64,000 nucleotides of DNA, taken from positions 62,001-126,000 of the forward strand of contig NZ_JAPDMS010000004.1 of assembly GCF_026319365.1 (NCBI RefSeq). The letters are read 5' to 3'. Under the pieces are notes generated by a model, which saw only the letters and a list, made by a program, of their open reading frames with translations, did no database searches and had not been told where the DNA came from. The stretch is from Methylophaga sp. OBS1. Lineage in GTDB: Bacteria > Pseudomonadota > Gammaproteobacteria > Nitrosococcales > Methylophagaceae. The position numbers were made by a program, and so were the translations under genes. Shown here piece after piece: positions 8,036-18,257 of this stretch (its first letter is position 1; each line of letters opens with the position of its first letter).

Positions 8036-9972
8036 TGGTAATTTCTTATGCTGGGTCGGACAAAATCGAAATGCAGATACTCACGGAATAACTTCGGTTT
8101 GCTGGTATCACCACTGTACTGCCAGGCTGCCACGTAGGAATAGTCCATATCGTTGCGCTTGGCTTCGCCATCATCAGTCAGATGTTCTTCCCGGGCATGA
8201 CAGCCGCAGGACTCTTCCCTGTCAAGCGCATCAAGACACATCAGCTCGGCCAGTTCGAAGAAATCGGCAACACGACCCGCACGCTCCAGGGTTTGATTAA
8301 GCTGTTCAGCATCGCCGGTGATTTTGACTTTTTGCCAGAACTCCCCGCGCAACGCCCTGATTTTCTCGATTGCCGTCAGCAGCGTATGCTTCTCCCTCGC
8401 CATGCCGCAGGCATGCCAGAGGATCTGGCCCAGCCGACGGTGAAAATCATCGGCTGTCACTGACGCTTCTGGCGCATTCATCAGTTTATCAATCCGTGTG
8501 CGGGCTTCCTCAATCGCCGCATCTGCCTGAGACTGGTACTGCGCGGCCTGGATTGGCTTGTGGCGGGCAAGATAGTCAGAGACGGTGGTAGGCAGTATAA
8601 AATAGCCATCCGCCAGCCCCTGCATCAGAGCACTGGCACCCAGTCGGTTCGCGCCATGGTCAGAAAAGTTGGCTTCACCACCGGCAAACAGGCCATCGAT
8701 CGTCGTCATCAGGTTATAGTCCACCCAGAGACCGCCCATGGTGTAATGCACAGCAGGATAGATACGCATGGGAGTCTCATAGGGATTTTCAGCTGTAATC
8801 CGCTGATACATTTCAAACAGGTTGCCGTATTTTTCGCGGACGGCGTCCAGTCCCTGCTGTCTGATCACATCAGCGAAATCGAGATACACCCCCAGTTTGC
8901 GACCATCAATTTCCGGTCCAACGCCTCGGCCCTCATCACACACCTGTTTAACCACACGTGACGCAATATCACGGGGTACCAGGTTGCCGAAGGAAGGATA
9001 CAATCGTTCCAGGAAGTAATCTCTGTCCGCTTCTGGAATGTCTTCAGGCCTTTTATCTGCATCCGCCTGGTTTTTTGGCGCCCAGACTCTGCCGTCATTT
9101 CTCAGCGACTCACTCATCAGGGTCAGTTTGGATTGCAACTCACCCTGCTGGGGAATACAGGTCGGGTGTATCTGGGTAAAACAGGGATTGGCGAATAAAG
9201 CGCCTTTCCTGTGGGCCCGCCAGATAGCGGACGTATTACAGCCCTTGGCATTGGTCGACAGATAAAAGGCGTTACCGTAACCGCCTGTGCAGAGCACCAC
9301 GCAGTCGGCCAGGTGACTCTCCAACTCACCGGTCATCAGATCCCGGGTCACAATGCCGATGGCCCGATCGCCATCCATGATGAGATCCTGCATCTCACAG
9401 CGTGAACGGTGGGTCACGCTACCTGCAGCAATCTGTCGACTCATGGCCTGATAGGCGCCCAGTAATAACTGTTGACCGGTCTGACCTCGGGCATAAAAAG
9501 TCCGTGACACCTGCGCGCCACCAAAGGAGCGATTCGCCAGATAACCGGAGTATTCACGGGCAAAAGGCACGCCCTGAGCGACAGCCTGATCGATAATCGA
9601 GGTGCTGAGTTCGGCCAGACGGAACACATTGGATTCACGTGCCCGGAAGTCGCCCCCTTTGATAGTGTCGTAGAACAGGCGCCAGACGCTGTCACCGTCA
9701 TTCTGATAATTCTTGGCGGCATTAATCCCACCCTGGGCGGCGATGCTGTGGGCACGGCGCGGGCTGTCCTGAAAACAGAAGGTTTTCACCTTATAGCCCA
9801 TCTCGCCCAGTGAAGCAGCGGCTGAAGCGCCGGCAAGCCCGGTGCCGACCACAATCACCGTGTATTTTTTACGATTGGCCGGGCTCACCACACGGGAGTT
9901 GAATTTGTGCTGTTTCCAGCGGTCCTGCAAAGGCCCTTTGGGCGCGTGACTATCCAGTTCAAACTCACTCAT
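8032..9972 (-). CDS. Succinate dehydrogenase/fumarate reductase flavoprotein subunit
   Basis: 646 aa. The FAD-binding Rossmann motif [19 protein letters not shown] lies at ~40-58. [18 protein letters not shown] (~71-88) holds the His that carries covalently bound FAD in this family. The substrate-capping and catalytic region follows, with [11 protein letters not shown] (~404) and [16 protein letters not shown] (~427). The length exceeds E. coli SdhA (588) and agrees with class-B/Wolinella-type flavoproteins, including the C-terminal [12 protein letters not shown] region. The start overlaps the cytochrome b stop by four bases and the stop overlaps the iron-sulfur gene start, so the three subunits are translationally coupled. 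It interconverts succinate and fumarate on the cytoplasmic face of the inner membrane. Confidence 0.94.
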   Translation of the reverse strand: MSEFELDSHAPKGPLQDRWKQHKFNSRVVSPANRKKYTVIVVGTGLAGASAAASLGEMGYKVKTFCFQDSPRRAHSIAAQGGINAAKNYQNDGDSVWRLFYDTIKGGDFRARESNVFRLAELSTSIIDQAVAQGVPFAREYSGYLANRSFGGAQVSRTFYARGQTGQQLLLGAYQAMSRQIAAGSVTHRSRCEMQDLIMDGDRAIGIVTRDLMTGELESHLADCVVLCTGGYGNAFYLSTNAKGCNTSAIWRAHRKGALFANPCFTQIHPTCIPQQGELQSKLTLMSESLRNDGRVWAPKNQADADKRPEDIPEADRDYFLERLYPSFGNLVPRDIASRVVKQVCDEGRGVGPEIDGRKLGVYLDFADVIRQQGLDAVREKYGNLFEMYQRITAENPYETPMRIYPAVHYTMGGLWVDYNLMTTIDGLFAGGEANFSDHGANRLGASALMQGLADGYFILPTTVSDYLARHKPIQAAQYQSQADAAIEEARTRIDKLMNAPEASVTADDFHRRLGQILWHACGMAREKHTLLTAIEKIRALRGEFWQKVKITGDAEQLNQTLERAGRVADFFELAELMCLDALDREESCGCHAREEHLTDDGEAKRNDMDYSYVAAWQYSGDTSKPKLFREYLHFDFVRPSIRNYQ

Positions 9973-10556
9973 GCTGTGATCCAGATATAAAGTGGAACGG
10001 CGGCAAATCCAGCTGTCAGTAGTACGACGCCAGCGCTGATTGTCAGCTTATGCATATTCGAGCTGATGCCGAGAGTCTGTAAAACATTGACCAGCGAATG
10101 CAGCAAATGCATCGCCAGTATCAAAAGCCCTGCCAGGTAAAACAACAGCATCCAGGTAGAGCTGAACCACTGCAGCATAACCTGTCTCACCTGGCTGGTA
10201 TCCATCAACAGGGTCTGGCCGATATGCACCAGAATAAAAATAAGCAGGAGAATGATGCTAAGGGTGACCAGTGGTGCAGGAATATGCAGCTTATCGTGCT
10301 TTTTATAACCAACCTTGCGTGCTTGACTGTTCTTGACTCGAATCGCGGCTGCCGCTCTGACATGAATCAACAGAGCAACCAGCACCAGGGCCAGAACCGG
10401 CCAGCGAATCCAGCCTTGATTATAAACGGCATAGAATTGCTCGAAAGCAGGGGCAGAAAAAAAGCTGAGGTTAGTCAGCATATGAAAAATCAGATAGACG
10501 GTCATGATAATTCCCGCCAGGGTCATGCTGCGTTTTTTGAGTTGTAATAGCGTCAT
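9969..10556 (-). CDS. Class-B succinate dehydrogenase/fumarate reductase cytochrome b subunit
   Basis: 195 aa with five hydrophobic helices (about 11-33, 53-70, 95-118, 134-153, 170-192), the topology of the single diheme anchor in class-B enzymes. Candidate haem-b ligands occur within the helices: His near 25 (LIFHMLTN), near 65 (LLIHVRA), near 111 (ILVHIGQ) and near 148-151 (MHLLH). It transfers electrons to or from the quinone pool and anchors the soluble subunits. It lies between a TPR-like gene and the flavoprotein gene, heading the C-A-B subunit order. Sequence conservation in this subunit is low, so the call rests largely on topology, His placement and position. Confidence 0.85.
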   Translation of the reverse strand: MTLLQLKKRSMTLAGIIMTVYLIFHMLTNLSFFSAPAFEQFYAVYNQGWIRWPVLALVLVALLIHVRAAAAIRVKNSQARKVGYKKHDKLHIPAPLVTLSIILLLIFILVHIGQTLLMDTSQVRQVMLQWFSSTWMLLFYLAGLLILAMHLLHSLVNVLQTLGISSNMHKLTISAGVVLLTAGFAAVPLYIWITA

Positions 10557-10560
10557 GACT

Positions 10561-11064
10561 TTAGCTTTCCATATCCAGTCTGGCGTCCTTGTTATCGGGC
10601 CGCGGTTTCAGCTTTTCTTTTTCGATAGTACGGATACAGCTGTTCCAGCGAAGTATCGACTCGTCATTGTGCTCTGGACGGATTTTTTCCGCTTTCTGGT
10701 AGAACTGTAGTGCTTCGATAAAATAGTCATAGGCAAATACGCGCGCCATGCTCTGGGTCAACATAAAACGGGCTCGTCGCTCATGTAACAGGCCAGTGTA
10801 GTAATACTGCTGATAACGACTTTGCAGCTTCTGAATGGCCTGCTCAATCGACTGCACCTGGGTTTTCTTACCGGCATGATGCAGTTGATCACTAAGCGCC
10901 AGGATATAAAGCACTAACGCTTTTTGATTTTCCGGCTCGATGTGGAGAATATCCAAACAGATACTTTCGGCAATTTCAGGCTCATGCAGTGAGCGATATT
11001 GACGGGCCTTATCAAGCGCAAGCTCAATAGAGTCGGGGTGTATGTCGTGTAAGTCGAGCTCCAT
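10561..11064 (-). CDS. TPR-like soluble protein preceding the succinate dehydrogenase operon
   Basis: 167 aa from ATG 11064, chosen because GAGGG lies about six bases upstream; an in-frame TTG at 11085 would add seven residues. The sequence is helical and contains tetratricopeptide-like segments (AESICLDILHIEPENQKALVLYILAL at ~33-58, and AYDYFIEALQFYQKAEKIRPEHN at ~110-133). No signal peptide or membrane span is seen. It ends four bases before the cytochrome b subunit start, so it is the first gene of that operon. TPR proteins usually scaffold complexes, so a role in assembling or regulating the dehydrogenase is possible but not shown. I do not recognise a more specific family. Confidence 0.75.
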   Translation of the reverse strand: MELDLHDIHPDSIELALDKARQYRSLHEPEIAESICLDILHIEPENQKALVLYILALSDQLHHAGKKTQVQSIEQAIQKLQSRYQQYYYTGLLHERRARFMLTQSMARVFAYDYFIEALQFYQKAEKIRPEHNDESILRWNSCIRTIEKEKLKPRPDNKDARLDMES

Positions 11065-11539
11065 CAAATCCCTCACAAATTGCAAGTCTTATATAAGAGT
11101 TGAGAGTTCAATCTAGACTAAACCAAGGCAACTTTCAATAGCTCTGAATGATAAATTCATCACAAAGGCACAGAGTCCACAGCGATCAACCCTTTTAACA
11201 GTTACCTCTTTTATCTGTAATCGTAGAAAGTTTTCGATGAATTTTTGGTCAAAGCGCTAAGTTGGTTATAGGTTCGTGCTTTATCCATCTCACCCCCGCA
11301 GGTCATTGCGAAGCTGGTGAAGCAATCCAGGCCATATGTTGAGAAGCCATGCTGAGCAAGCAGGGCGATTGACACCAGGCTCATCAAAGCTGGCATCCTA
11401 TGATGCAAAAAATTATTTCTCAGTGATCTCTGTGCCTCTATGGTTTATCCGCCATAATCGCGCTATTGCTTACATGGTGCCAGAGCGCGATTTCTGATAT
11501 CTTTTGTCGTTTTTCCCATCACCAAAACACGGTCCCACC
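11065..11539. repeat. Gene-free spacer with dispersed repeat fragments
   Basis: No supported gene in this 475-base spacer. At 11161-11182 and, inverted, at 11424-11443 are related words (ACAAAGGCACAGAG and, on the other strand, ATAGAGGCACAGAG) of the widespread GGCACAGAG intergenic type. Between them, at 11302-11328, is an imperfect palindrome (GTCATTGCGA ... AGCAATCC) that belongs with the copies at 22400, 22520 and 22669. The metG promoter should lie in the last ~100 bases, but I cannot assign -35/-10 boxes with confidence. Confidence 0.6.
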
Positions 11540-13573
11540 ATGCAAAGAAAAATTCTGGTTACCAGTGCCCTCCCCTATGCCAACGGCTCGATTCATCTGG
11601 GCCATATGGTCGAATACATTCAGACCGATATCTGGGTACGGTTTCAGAAAATGCGTGGCCACGAAGTGCATTATGTCTGTGCCGATGATGCTCACGGCAC
11701 GCCCATCATGTTGCGGGCTCAAAATCAGGGTATCAGTGCCGAGCAACTGATTAGCGAGGTCAGTAAAGAGCACCAGGCCGATTTCGCCGATTTTGCGATT
11801 GGTTTTGACAACTACCATAGCACGCACAGTGATGAGAACCGTGAACTCGCCAGCCGGATTTATCTGGCTAATCGTGATGCCGGCCATATCGAAGCACGCA
11901 CGATCAGTCAGGCCTATGACCCGGAAAAAGAAATGTTCCTGCCGGATCGTTTTATCCGCGGTGAATGCCCAAAATGTGGTGCCGCTGATCAATATGGCGA
12001 TAACTGTGAAGTCTGTGGTGCCACCTATGAGCCGACCGAGCTCAAAAACCCGGTCTCGGCTGTGTCCGGTGCGACACCAATAACCAAAGAGTCAGAGCAC
12101 TATTTCTTCAAGCTGGGCGACTTCGAGAAAACCCTGCGCGAATGGACCCACAGCGATCACCTGCAACCGGAAGTCACCCGCAAACTGGGCGAATGGTTCG
12201 ACAGCGGCCTGCAGGACTGGGATATTTCCCGTGATGCCCCCTACTTCGGCTTTGAAATCCCGGATACCGAAAACAAGTTTTTCTATGTCTGGATGGATGC
12301 GCCGATTGGTTACCTTGCCAGCTTCAAAAATTACTGTGAGCGTGAAGGCGTCGATTTCGACCGCTTTATGCAGCCCGGTAGTGATACCGAAATGGTGCAC
12401 TTTATCGGCAAGGACATCATCTACTTCCATGCCCTGTTCTGGCCGGCGATGCTGGAAGGTGCCGGGTTCCGTCAGCCGGATAATATTTATGCCCACGGCT
12501 TTTTGACGGTCGATGGCAAGAAGATGTCCAAATCCCGTGGCACCTTTATCAAGGCCCGGACTTATCTGGACCATTTGAATCCAGAATATCTGCGTTACTA
12601 CTTTGCTGCCAAACTCGGCAGTGGTATCGATGATATCGATCTGAGCCTGGAAGACTTCCAGACCCGCATCAATGCCGATCTGGTGGGTAAAGTGGTCAAC
12701 ATTGCCAGCCGCTGTGCCGGTTTTCTGACCAAGCGTTTCGATGGCCAATTGGCTGACAAACTCAGTGAACCGGGTCTTTTCCGTGACTTTGCCAACCAGG
12801 CGGAAGCCATTGCCAAGCGTTATGAAGCCCGTGAATTCGGCCAGACCATGCGTGAAATTATGGCGCTGGCGGATCGGGCTAATGTCTACATCGATGAAAT
12901 GAAACCCTGGGTACTGGCCAAGGAAGAAGGCAAAGAAGATGAGGTGCAGGCTATCTGCAGTATGGGCATTAACCTGTTCCGCGTGCTGGTTGCCTATCTC
13001 AAACCCGTTCTACCGCGCACGGCTGAGCAGGCAGAAACATTCTTAAATATTGATCCGCTGCAGTGGTCGGATGTGGCTACACCGCTTGTCGGCCACACGA
13101 TAAATAAATTTAAACCGCTGATGACCCGTATCGAGCAGGATAAACTCGATGCCATACTGGCAGCGTCCAGGGAATCGATGGCATCAGAACAAAAAGCTGA
13201 TGCTAAAGAAACCGGCAAAAAGTCCAGCGAGATCGAGCCGATTGCCGGTGAAATTCAGTTTGATGACTTTGCCAAGATTGATCTGCGTGTGGCAAAAATC
13301 GTTAATGCCGAGCATGTTGAGGGTGCGGATAAATTATTGAAACTGACCCTGGATATCGGTCTGGCTGAAAAACAGGTGTTTGCCGGCATCAAATCCGCTT
13401 ATGCGCCGGAAGATCTAATCGGCAAACTCACCGTCATGGTGGCGAATCTGGCACCGCGCAAGATGCGGTTTGGCTTATCAGAAGGGATGGTCTTGGCCGC
13501 TGGGCCAGGTGGCAAAGATTTGTTTATTCTAAATCCGGATGCAGGTGCGCAGCCGGGCATGCGGGTCAAGTGA
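11540..13573 (+). CDS. metG: Methionyl-tRNA synthetase
   Basis: 677 aa from ATG 11540, where the family's N-terminus ([16 protein letters not shown]) begins; the open frame upstream is not conserved-looking. Class-I signature HLGH (~20-23) and KMSKS (~331) bracket the Rossmann catalytic core. The inserted zinc-knuckle reads CPKCG ... CEVCG (~143-160). The last ~110 residues form the EMAP-II/Trbp-type tRNA-binding domain ([21 protein letters not shown]), as in E. coli MetG (677 aa). It charges tRNA-Met and initiator tRNA with methionine. The gene stands alone, with spacers on both sides, and codon use matches its neighbours. Confidence 0.97.
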   Translation: MQRKILVTSALPYANGSIHLGHMVEYIQTDIWVRFQKMRGHEVHYVCADDAHGTPIMLRAQNQGISAEQLISEVSKEHQADFADFAIGFDNYHSTHSDENRELASRIYLANRDAGHIEARTISQAYDPEKEMFLPDRFIRGECPKCGAADQYGDNCEVCGATYEPTELKNPVSAVSGATPITKESEHYFFKLGDFEKTLREWTHSDHLQPEVTRKLGEWFDSGLQDWDISRDAPYFGFEIPDTENKFFYVWMDAPIGYLASFKNYCEREGVDFDRFMQPGSDTEMVHFIGKDIIYFHALFWPAMLEGAGFRQPDNIYAHGFLTVDGKKMSKSRGTFIKARTYLDHLNPEYLRYYFAAKLGSGIDDIDLSLEDFQTRINADLVGKVVNIASRCAGFLTKRFDGQLADKLSEPGLFRDFANQAEAIAKRYEAREFGQTMREIMALADRANVYIDEMKPWVLAKEEGKEDEVQAICSMGINLFRVLVAYLKPVLPRTAEQAETFLNIDPLQWSDVATPLVGHTINKFKPLMTRIEQDKLDAILAASRESMASEQKADAKETGKKSSEIEPIAGEIQFDDFAKIDLRVAKIVNAEHVEGADKLLKLTLDIGLAEKQVFAGIKSAYAPEDLIGKLTVMVANLAPRKMRFGLSEGMVLAAGPGGKDLFILNPDAGAQPGMRVK

Positions 13574-13883
13574 CTCCAACCCCAGCACCCCAGATAGGAT
13601 AAAACCATATTTCAGATGGGCAAACATAACTGAAAGTCATTAAGTTATTTGATTGATATTTAGAAGGTATGCTCTGATACAAAGAATGGGAAGCTAAACC
13701 ATTAAATTTCCTGTACCTGCCGAAAAGGTTACTTTTCACCCCATCCTGCAAGCTTTCAATTTACATTAGACCTGCTGAGAAAAATAACTTATAACTTCGC
13801 CTATAAACAAAAAAGCCCCATGTTATGGGGCTTTTCCGAGTATCTGAAGCTAATTACCTCGATACATTTTAGAAAGTGATCGA
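13574..13883. other. Spacer between metG and pilA
   Basis: About 310 bases, AT-rich, with no supported gene. The only clear element is the bidirectional terminator at 13811-13835. The rest holds nothing I can assign. Confidence 0.5.
13811..13835. terminator. Bidirectional terminator between metG and pilA
   Basis: A perfect 11-bp palindrome, AAAAGCCCCAT with loop GTT and ATGGGGCTTTT. It is A-rich on the left and T-rich on the right, so it can terminate transcripts arriving from metG (+) and from pilA (-). Confidence 0.9.
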
Positions 13884-14333
13884 TTAGTTACTTTCGTTTG
13901 GCAAATACTTAGCTGGGAATGAGTTTAACTCAGCTATCGACCAGTCAGTACCTGTTGTTCTGCATGTAGCTGTGTACTGCACACTACCATCGTTTAATTG
14001 TGGAGGTGAGTTCGGTCCATCAAAGTCGATAGTCACCGTTGCTTGCGAGGCACTCGTCCCGGCAACAGTGATATCACTAATCAGATCGCTTGTAGCACTG
14101 TAATCAGTGGGAACATTGATAGAAGCATTATCCATACTACTGAAATCTGTACCTTCACTGCATGAGATACCGATTGATGTTCTAGCAGGAGATGACAAAC
14201 TGACACCTTCCTGCACCTTAGCCCTTACTGTGTAATCCTGATAAGCGGGCAACGCAATCGCTGCCAAAATACCGATAATCGCGACGACGATCATCAGTTC
14301 GATCAATGTAAAACCTTGTTGTACCTGTTTCAT
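13884..14333 (-). CDS. pilA: Type IV pilin major subunit
   Basis: 149 aa. The short basic leader MKQVQQG is cut before Phe+1 in [20 protein letters not shown], with Glu5 present: the diagnostic type IVa prepilin N-terminus processed and N-methylated by PilD. The globular part has two cysteines far apart (ISCSEG and ATCRTT) that can form the C-terminal disulfide loop. GGAGAG seven bases before the ATG is a good ribosome site. A sigma-54 type promoter lies at 14388-14405, as in PilS/PilR-controlled pilA genes; pilRS are not in the window. The next gene downstream on this strand is elsewhere, and the gene upstream encodes a PglL/PilO-like glycosyltransferase, so this pilin is probably glycosylated. 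Confidence 0.95.
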   Translation of the reverse strand: MKQVQQGFTLIELMIVVAIIGILAAIALPAYQDYTVRAKVQEGVSLSSPARTSIGISCSEGTDFSSMDNASINVPTDYSATSDLISDITVAGTSASQATVTIDFDGPNSPPQLNDGSVQYTATCRTTGTDWSIAELNSFPAKYLPNESN

Positions 14334-14387
14334 TAATGACTCTCCTTATGAATAAAACAGCAAACGAGAATTTGCTAATCACGACAC

Positions 14388-14405
14388 AAGCGACATCCAT
14401 GCCAA
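14388..14405 (-). promoter_or_regulatory. Sigma-54 promoter of pilA
   Basis: On the minus strand the sequence TTGGCATGGATGTCGCTT has GG (-24) and GC (-12) separated by exactly ten bases, close to the consensus TGGCACG-N4-TTGCW. It lies about 57 bases upstream of the pilA start, the usual distance. RpoN-dependent control by PilR is known for many gammaproteobacterial pilA genes. Confidence 0.75.
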
Positions 14406-14499
14406 ATTAAAATTATCAATTTTTACAATTACTTACACATTACTTCTAAATCATTTTTATTATTTTGTAGCCACAAAGGTCAGGATGTGACGCTGAACG

Positions 14500-16215
14500 T
14501 CAGTTGTGGCAAAACGTCACTGCTCGACCTAATCTTTCAGACTGTGGATAAATTTGGCTACCCTGCATTGCCGTTTTGCAGTAGCGTTCTTTGTCTCCGA
14601 GATACTCAAAAGCATCTGTCAGTTTGATGTATAAATCAACATCCGGCCTTTGCTCCAGCAACCTTTGTCCCCATTCAGTGAAATACTGCACATTATCTCT
14701 GAGACCATACTGCATGCTGGAGTACATCATCGCACTCATGTCTATCCATTGTGCCTGCTCCGAGAGATACGGATTTTGTTTAGCGATGACTAAGGGGTTA
14801 TGCGACTGTTTGCCCTGATAGAAATCAACAAAGTCCCAGTTTGCTCGCACCGTGTGCAACAAAAACAATATGAGTATCGAACTGACAAGCAGAATACTAA
14901 TCGCAGAGAGTTTGTGGGCATAAACCGTCATTGAGTTGGCTTGTCGTCTTAGGCGGAAAGCAAAACTCAGGGCAATAAGCGTACTGAGTAATAGCCAGTG
15001 TAATGACGACATGTAAAGCGGTAGCTCGACTTGATTATGCAAAATAATTGGCATCATTAACATGAGGTATGCCGTACCTCTGGAGACTCCCACTCCGTAG
15101 AGTGCTAAAGTCACGCCCACCGCAGCCAGTCCTATACCAAGAACGGCAGTAACACCACCCTCAACCAACCATTGCAAAGCTTCATTGTGTGGATGGCTAA
15201 CCATTTCCTTGGGCAGCTTCGCCTCAGGGTGCTCAGCATAAAAACCCGGCCTGGCATGCTGGAACACGCTTGGAAAACTACCGATACCATGACCAAAGAG
15301 TGGTTCCTCCTTCAGTAGGCCCAGGGAGATATCATAAATACCCAGTCTGGCAGAGCCTGAATAGCCTGATTGCATGGCTGCGGTTTTCTCGATAGCTTTA
15401 CCGCCGCTTGGCATTAGCCCACTGGCAAAACCCACCAACAAGGCTGCCAGGAGAATCACGGAGAGAGTTTTATTGCTGCTGAGCTGTTTTCTTCTGACAT
15501 ACAGCAACATCGGCAACGCCACAGCCAGGCTCAGAAAGCCGATTCTTGAACCTGAAAACCCCACAATAAAGCTGGCGGCCAGCACGGTCACAACTATAAG
15601 CGATTGAAGCAGACGCCGGCGTTTAAACAGTATCGGTCTGGAGGCAAGATAAAAGGCCAGCGCAATACAGGTAACCAGATAAGTTGCCTGATTATTTATC
15701 TGTTGGAATAAGCCGGATGGCAGGCCCTCTGGTGACTTGGGCAAAAGATAAGGCATATCCGCCTGCAGCCATATTTGTAACAGTCCAATGCCCGCATGGA
15801 TCAGACCTGATAAAGCAATGATTAACAGCAACCTGTCCCAGCGGCCTTGTCTGAAATTGTGCTGGAAAAGACTGAAGAAAAAAGCGAAACCACCCAGAAT
15901 AAACAATACCCGGAACAACCATTGTAGAGGTTGCTCTACCCCTGCCAGAAACCCGCTCAAAATCACCAAGAAAGGAAAAGCGGCGATATAAATAAAATAC
16001 CTGGGTAGCTGAAATAAAGCCGACTTGATGACTTTATTCAATGAGTAAGCTATGAAAATTACCGCTACAATCCAGATAGTGGCGTTATTTGGAATTCTGA
16101 GCCCCTCACCACCGAGGTTAGGGTGATAATAAAGCGGTGCAACCAGAAACAATATGGCCAGCATGACCTCTGCAGGCGTCCATCTGGACATAAATGACTG
16201 GGACGTTTGAGACAT
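14500..16215 (-). CDS. O-antigen ligase / PglL-type O-oligosaccharyltransferase
   Basis: 571 aa with about a dozen hydrophobic helices (first near 16-36, last near 433-455) and a periplasmic loop holding the Wzy_C-family motif VSHPHNEALQWLVEGG (~330-345). The C-terminal ~115 residues are soluble and resemble the extra domain in PglL/Wzy members. Such enzymes move lipid-linked glycans onto pilin Ser/Thr (PglL, TfpO) or onto lipid A core (WaaL). The position just upstream of pilA on the same strand argues for pilin O-glycosylation, but ligation to LPS cannot be excluded. No glycan-synthesis genes are adjacent. GGAAA six bases before ATG 16215 supports this start. Confidence 0.82.
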   Translation of the reverse strand: MSQTSQSFMSRWTPAEVMLAILFLVAPLYYHPNLGGEGLRIPNNATIWIVAVIFIAYSLNKVIKSALFQLPRYFIYIAAFPFLVILSGFLAGVEQPLQWLFRVLFILGGFAFFFSLFQHNFRQGRWDRLLLIIALSGLIHAGIGLLQIWLQADMPYLLPKSPEGLPSGLFQQINNQATYLVTCIALAFYLASRPILFKRRRLLQSLIVVTVLAASFIVGFSGSRIGFLSLAVALPMLLYVRRKQLSSNKTLSVILLAALLVGFASGLMPSGGKAIEKTAAMQSGYSGSARLGIYDISLGLLKEEPLFGHGIGSFPSVFQHARPGFYAEHPEAKLPKEMVSHPHNEALQWLVEGGVTAVLGIGLAAVGVTLALYGVGVSRGTAYLMLMMPIILHNQVELPLYMSSLHWLLLSTLIALSFAFRLRRQANSMTVYAHKLSAISILLVSSILILFLLHTVRANWDFVDFYQGKQSHNPLVIAKQNPYLSEQAQWIDMSAMMYSSMQYGLRDNVQYFTEWGQRLLEQRPDVDLYIKLTDAFEYLGDKERYCKTAMQGSQIYPQSERLGRAVTFCHN

Positions 16216-16517
16216 GCGGTTTCCTTATTTTGATCCAATACTTGAGCTGCGCTCTGGACAGCAGAACTCGATTGTAGCAGGCATTTTGGTCAATATTGGC
16301 TACGAAAGACAGTGTTGTGCGCATTGTTTTGCGCCCCATTTTGACGCCCTCCATCCTGACCTTCCCCCGCATAGGGAGGAAGGAACGTTGCATGGCTGCT
16401 TCTGTCTGTCCGTGCGCTTAGCCTTTCACCACGAGGGGGAGTCGAGCAGGGATAGAAGCAACAACATCGGACGCATTTCTGTTGTCTGCATCAGCAAGTT
16501 GCCGCTGCTAAGGCGTA
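16216..16517. other. Spacer upstream of the PglL-like gene
   Basis: About 300 bases without a supported gene. It contains a hairpin-like stretch near 16362-16385 (CCTTCCCCC, then AGGGAGGAAGG), probably the 3' end of the TPR gene transcript, and presumably the promoter of the PglL-like gene. No other element is recognised. Confidence 0.4.
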
Positions 16518-18110
16518 TCAGGCTGGTTTCAGATCGAATGCGATACAGATCCGCTCATTATCAGAACTGAACGGGATGGTCCTGTGAAACACCGATGACG
16601 GGAACATGACCAGATCACCGACTTCCGGAGCGATGGTTTTGGTGGGAAAGTTATCGTGCTTCTTGGGATACTCATCACCATGCGTGCTGAGTTCAATACT
16701 GCCCTCATGCTCATGCTGTTTGTTTTTGGGTACGGATAAATAGAGAGACCCGCTGACCCAGCCTTCCTCGTGGATGTGTGAATTGAGGTGCCCGCCGGTT
16801 TTCATTCGGACATACCAGGAGCTGGCAAATTCGGTGTTTCTGGGGAAAGCTTTGACGAACTGGCAGTTTTCACCGGCAAAAGTCTGTCGATAACGCTCGA
16901 CCGCCTGCGTCACGCATTCAGCCAGTTTTCTGAACGAAGCTTCCGGCCGCTTGAAAAGATTGCCTGACGATTGCACCCCGTTATAGAGTCGGCCCTGTGA
17001 TTTTTCTTCCGCATCGCAGGTTTCGATGTCATGCAGCAGTTGCTTGAGCAGTTCACTGTCGCCCTTAAGTTCCGGGATTTCGGTATGGAAGACAAAGTCC
17101 AGCGGATTTTTACAGAAGTTGTAGTCATTCTCGACGCCAAAGTTTTCAGCATAATGCCCGGATAAGGTCGCCAGAAACGGTGAATTGTCCTTACTGCGTT
17201 TCAATTCATCCAGGCCTTGTTTGAACGCTTCAAACTGACCTGTCTTATACAGGCAGTAAAGCGAACGTTCCTGCCAGTCGGCGTATTGTGATTGCTGGAA
17301 GTGTTCTAATGCACCTGCCAGATCGCCGCTATCGTATAAATAGACCGCTAAGCTATAGTTGGCGAGCGGTAATTCAGGATCGAGTTTTAATGCATGCTGA
17401 TAAGCCTTGACGGACTCGTCGTAACGCCCCTGCTCGCGGAGAACTTCGCCTATATTACTGTGTACCTCGGCGTAATCCGGGTTGATATCCAGTGCCTGGT
17501 TGTAGGCTTCAATGGCCTCGCCCAATTTGCCTTGATTTTTTAAGGCGGTACCAAGGTTGAACCAGGTCTGGGCATCGGAATGAATTGCCAGCGCACGCCG
17601 GTAGGCATCCACGGCTTCAGTCAGTAAGCCCTGCTCCTGCAACACGACACCCAGATTGGCCATGGCTTCGTAAAAGCCGGGTTCCAGTTCAACCGCTTGC
17701 TGATAACTTCTGGATGCCAGTCCAAACTCGCGTAAGTTCTGATAAGCCACTGCCAGATTGTAATGCGCATCCACCAGTGTGGGTTTGAGTTTGACCGTTT
17801 TTTTATAGCTTTGAATTGCCTCTTCAGTACGGTTCAGATTGGTCAACAATATGCCCATATTGAAGTGCAGCTCGGCGATATTAGGGTCGATTTTCAGCGC
17901 TTTACGAAAAGCATCGACGGCTTCTTTAAACTTGTTCTGTCCAGCCAATGCGTTGCCGTAGAGGTTGTGCAGGACAAACGCATTGGGAAACTGCTTGAGC
18001 ATTTTCTTGGCAGTGGCTTCAGCAGCCCCCAGTTGCCCGGCGTTAAGGGCATTCAAAATCGGTTGAATTTCTGCTTGCGTCGGTTGTCTCAGTTGCGCAT
18101 TCTTTTTCAT
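16518..18110 (-). CDS. TPR-repeat protein with C-terminal 2OG-Fe(II) oxygenase domain
   Basis: 530 aa from ATG 18110; an in-frame start at 18161 would add 17 residues and neither has a strong ribosome site. About residues 25-290 are eight or more tetratricopeptide repeats, several reading A-x-x-x-Y-x-x-A-L-x-x-x-P (for example EAVDAYRRALAIHSDAQTW). The last ~110 residues match the PF13759-type oxygenase: HLNSHIHEEGWVSGSLYLS supplies the His cluster, GDLVMFPSSVFHRT the distal His, and RICIAFDL the 2-oxoglutarate-side Arg. These enzymes hydroxylate using Fe(II), oxygen and 2-oxoglutarate. The protein substrate is unknown. Its neighbours, pilin and PglL-like ligase, hint at a surface or glycan modification, but this is inference. 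Confidence 0.82.
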   Translation of the reverse strand: MKKNAQLRQPTQAEIQPILNALNAGQLGAAEATAKKMLKQFPNAFVLHNLYGNALAGQNKFKEAVDAFRKALKIDPNIAELHFNMGILLTNLNRTEEAIQSYKKTVKLKPTLVDAHYNLAVAYQNLREFGLASRSYQQAVELEPGFYEAMANLGVVLQEQGLLTEAVDAYRRALAIHSDAQTWFNLGTALKNQGKLGEAIEAYNQALDINPDYAEVHSNIGEVLREQGRYDESVKAYQHALKLDPELPLANYSLAVYLYDSGDLAGALEHFQQSQYADWQERSLYCLYKTGQFEAFKQGLDELKRSKDNSPFLATLSGHYAENFGVENDYNFCKNPLDFVFHTEIPELKGDSELLKQLLHDIETCDAEEKSQGRLYNGVQSSGNLFKRPEASFRKLAECVTQAVERYRQTFAGENCQFVKAFPRNTEFASSWYVRMKTGGHLNSHIHEEGWVSGSLYLSVPKNKQHEHEGSIELSTHGDEYPKKHDNFPTKTIAPEVGDLVMFPSSVFHRTIPFSSDNERICIAFDLKPA

Positions 18111-18257
18111 ATTGGGCTTAGCTTTGCAGGTTGGCGGAACAGGTCTTGTGCCTGTTTTCATCAAGAGACGAATGTATAACAGGGAATTTTTTCCCGCAAG
18201 CGGCTGTGCCTACCTCCTTATTTTTGACTGGATTTAAACAAGAGAACGCATCAGCTA

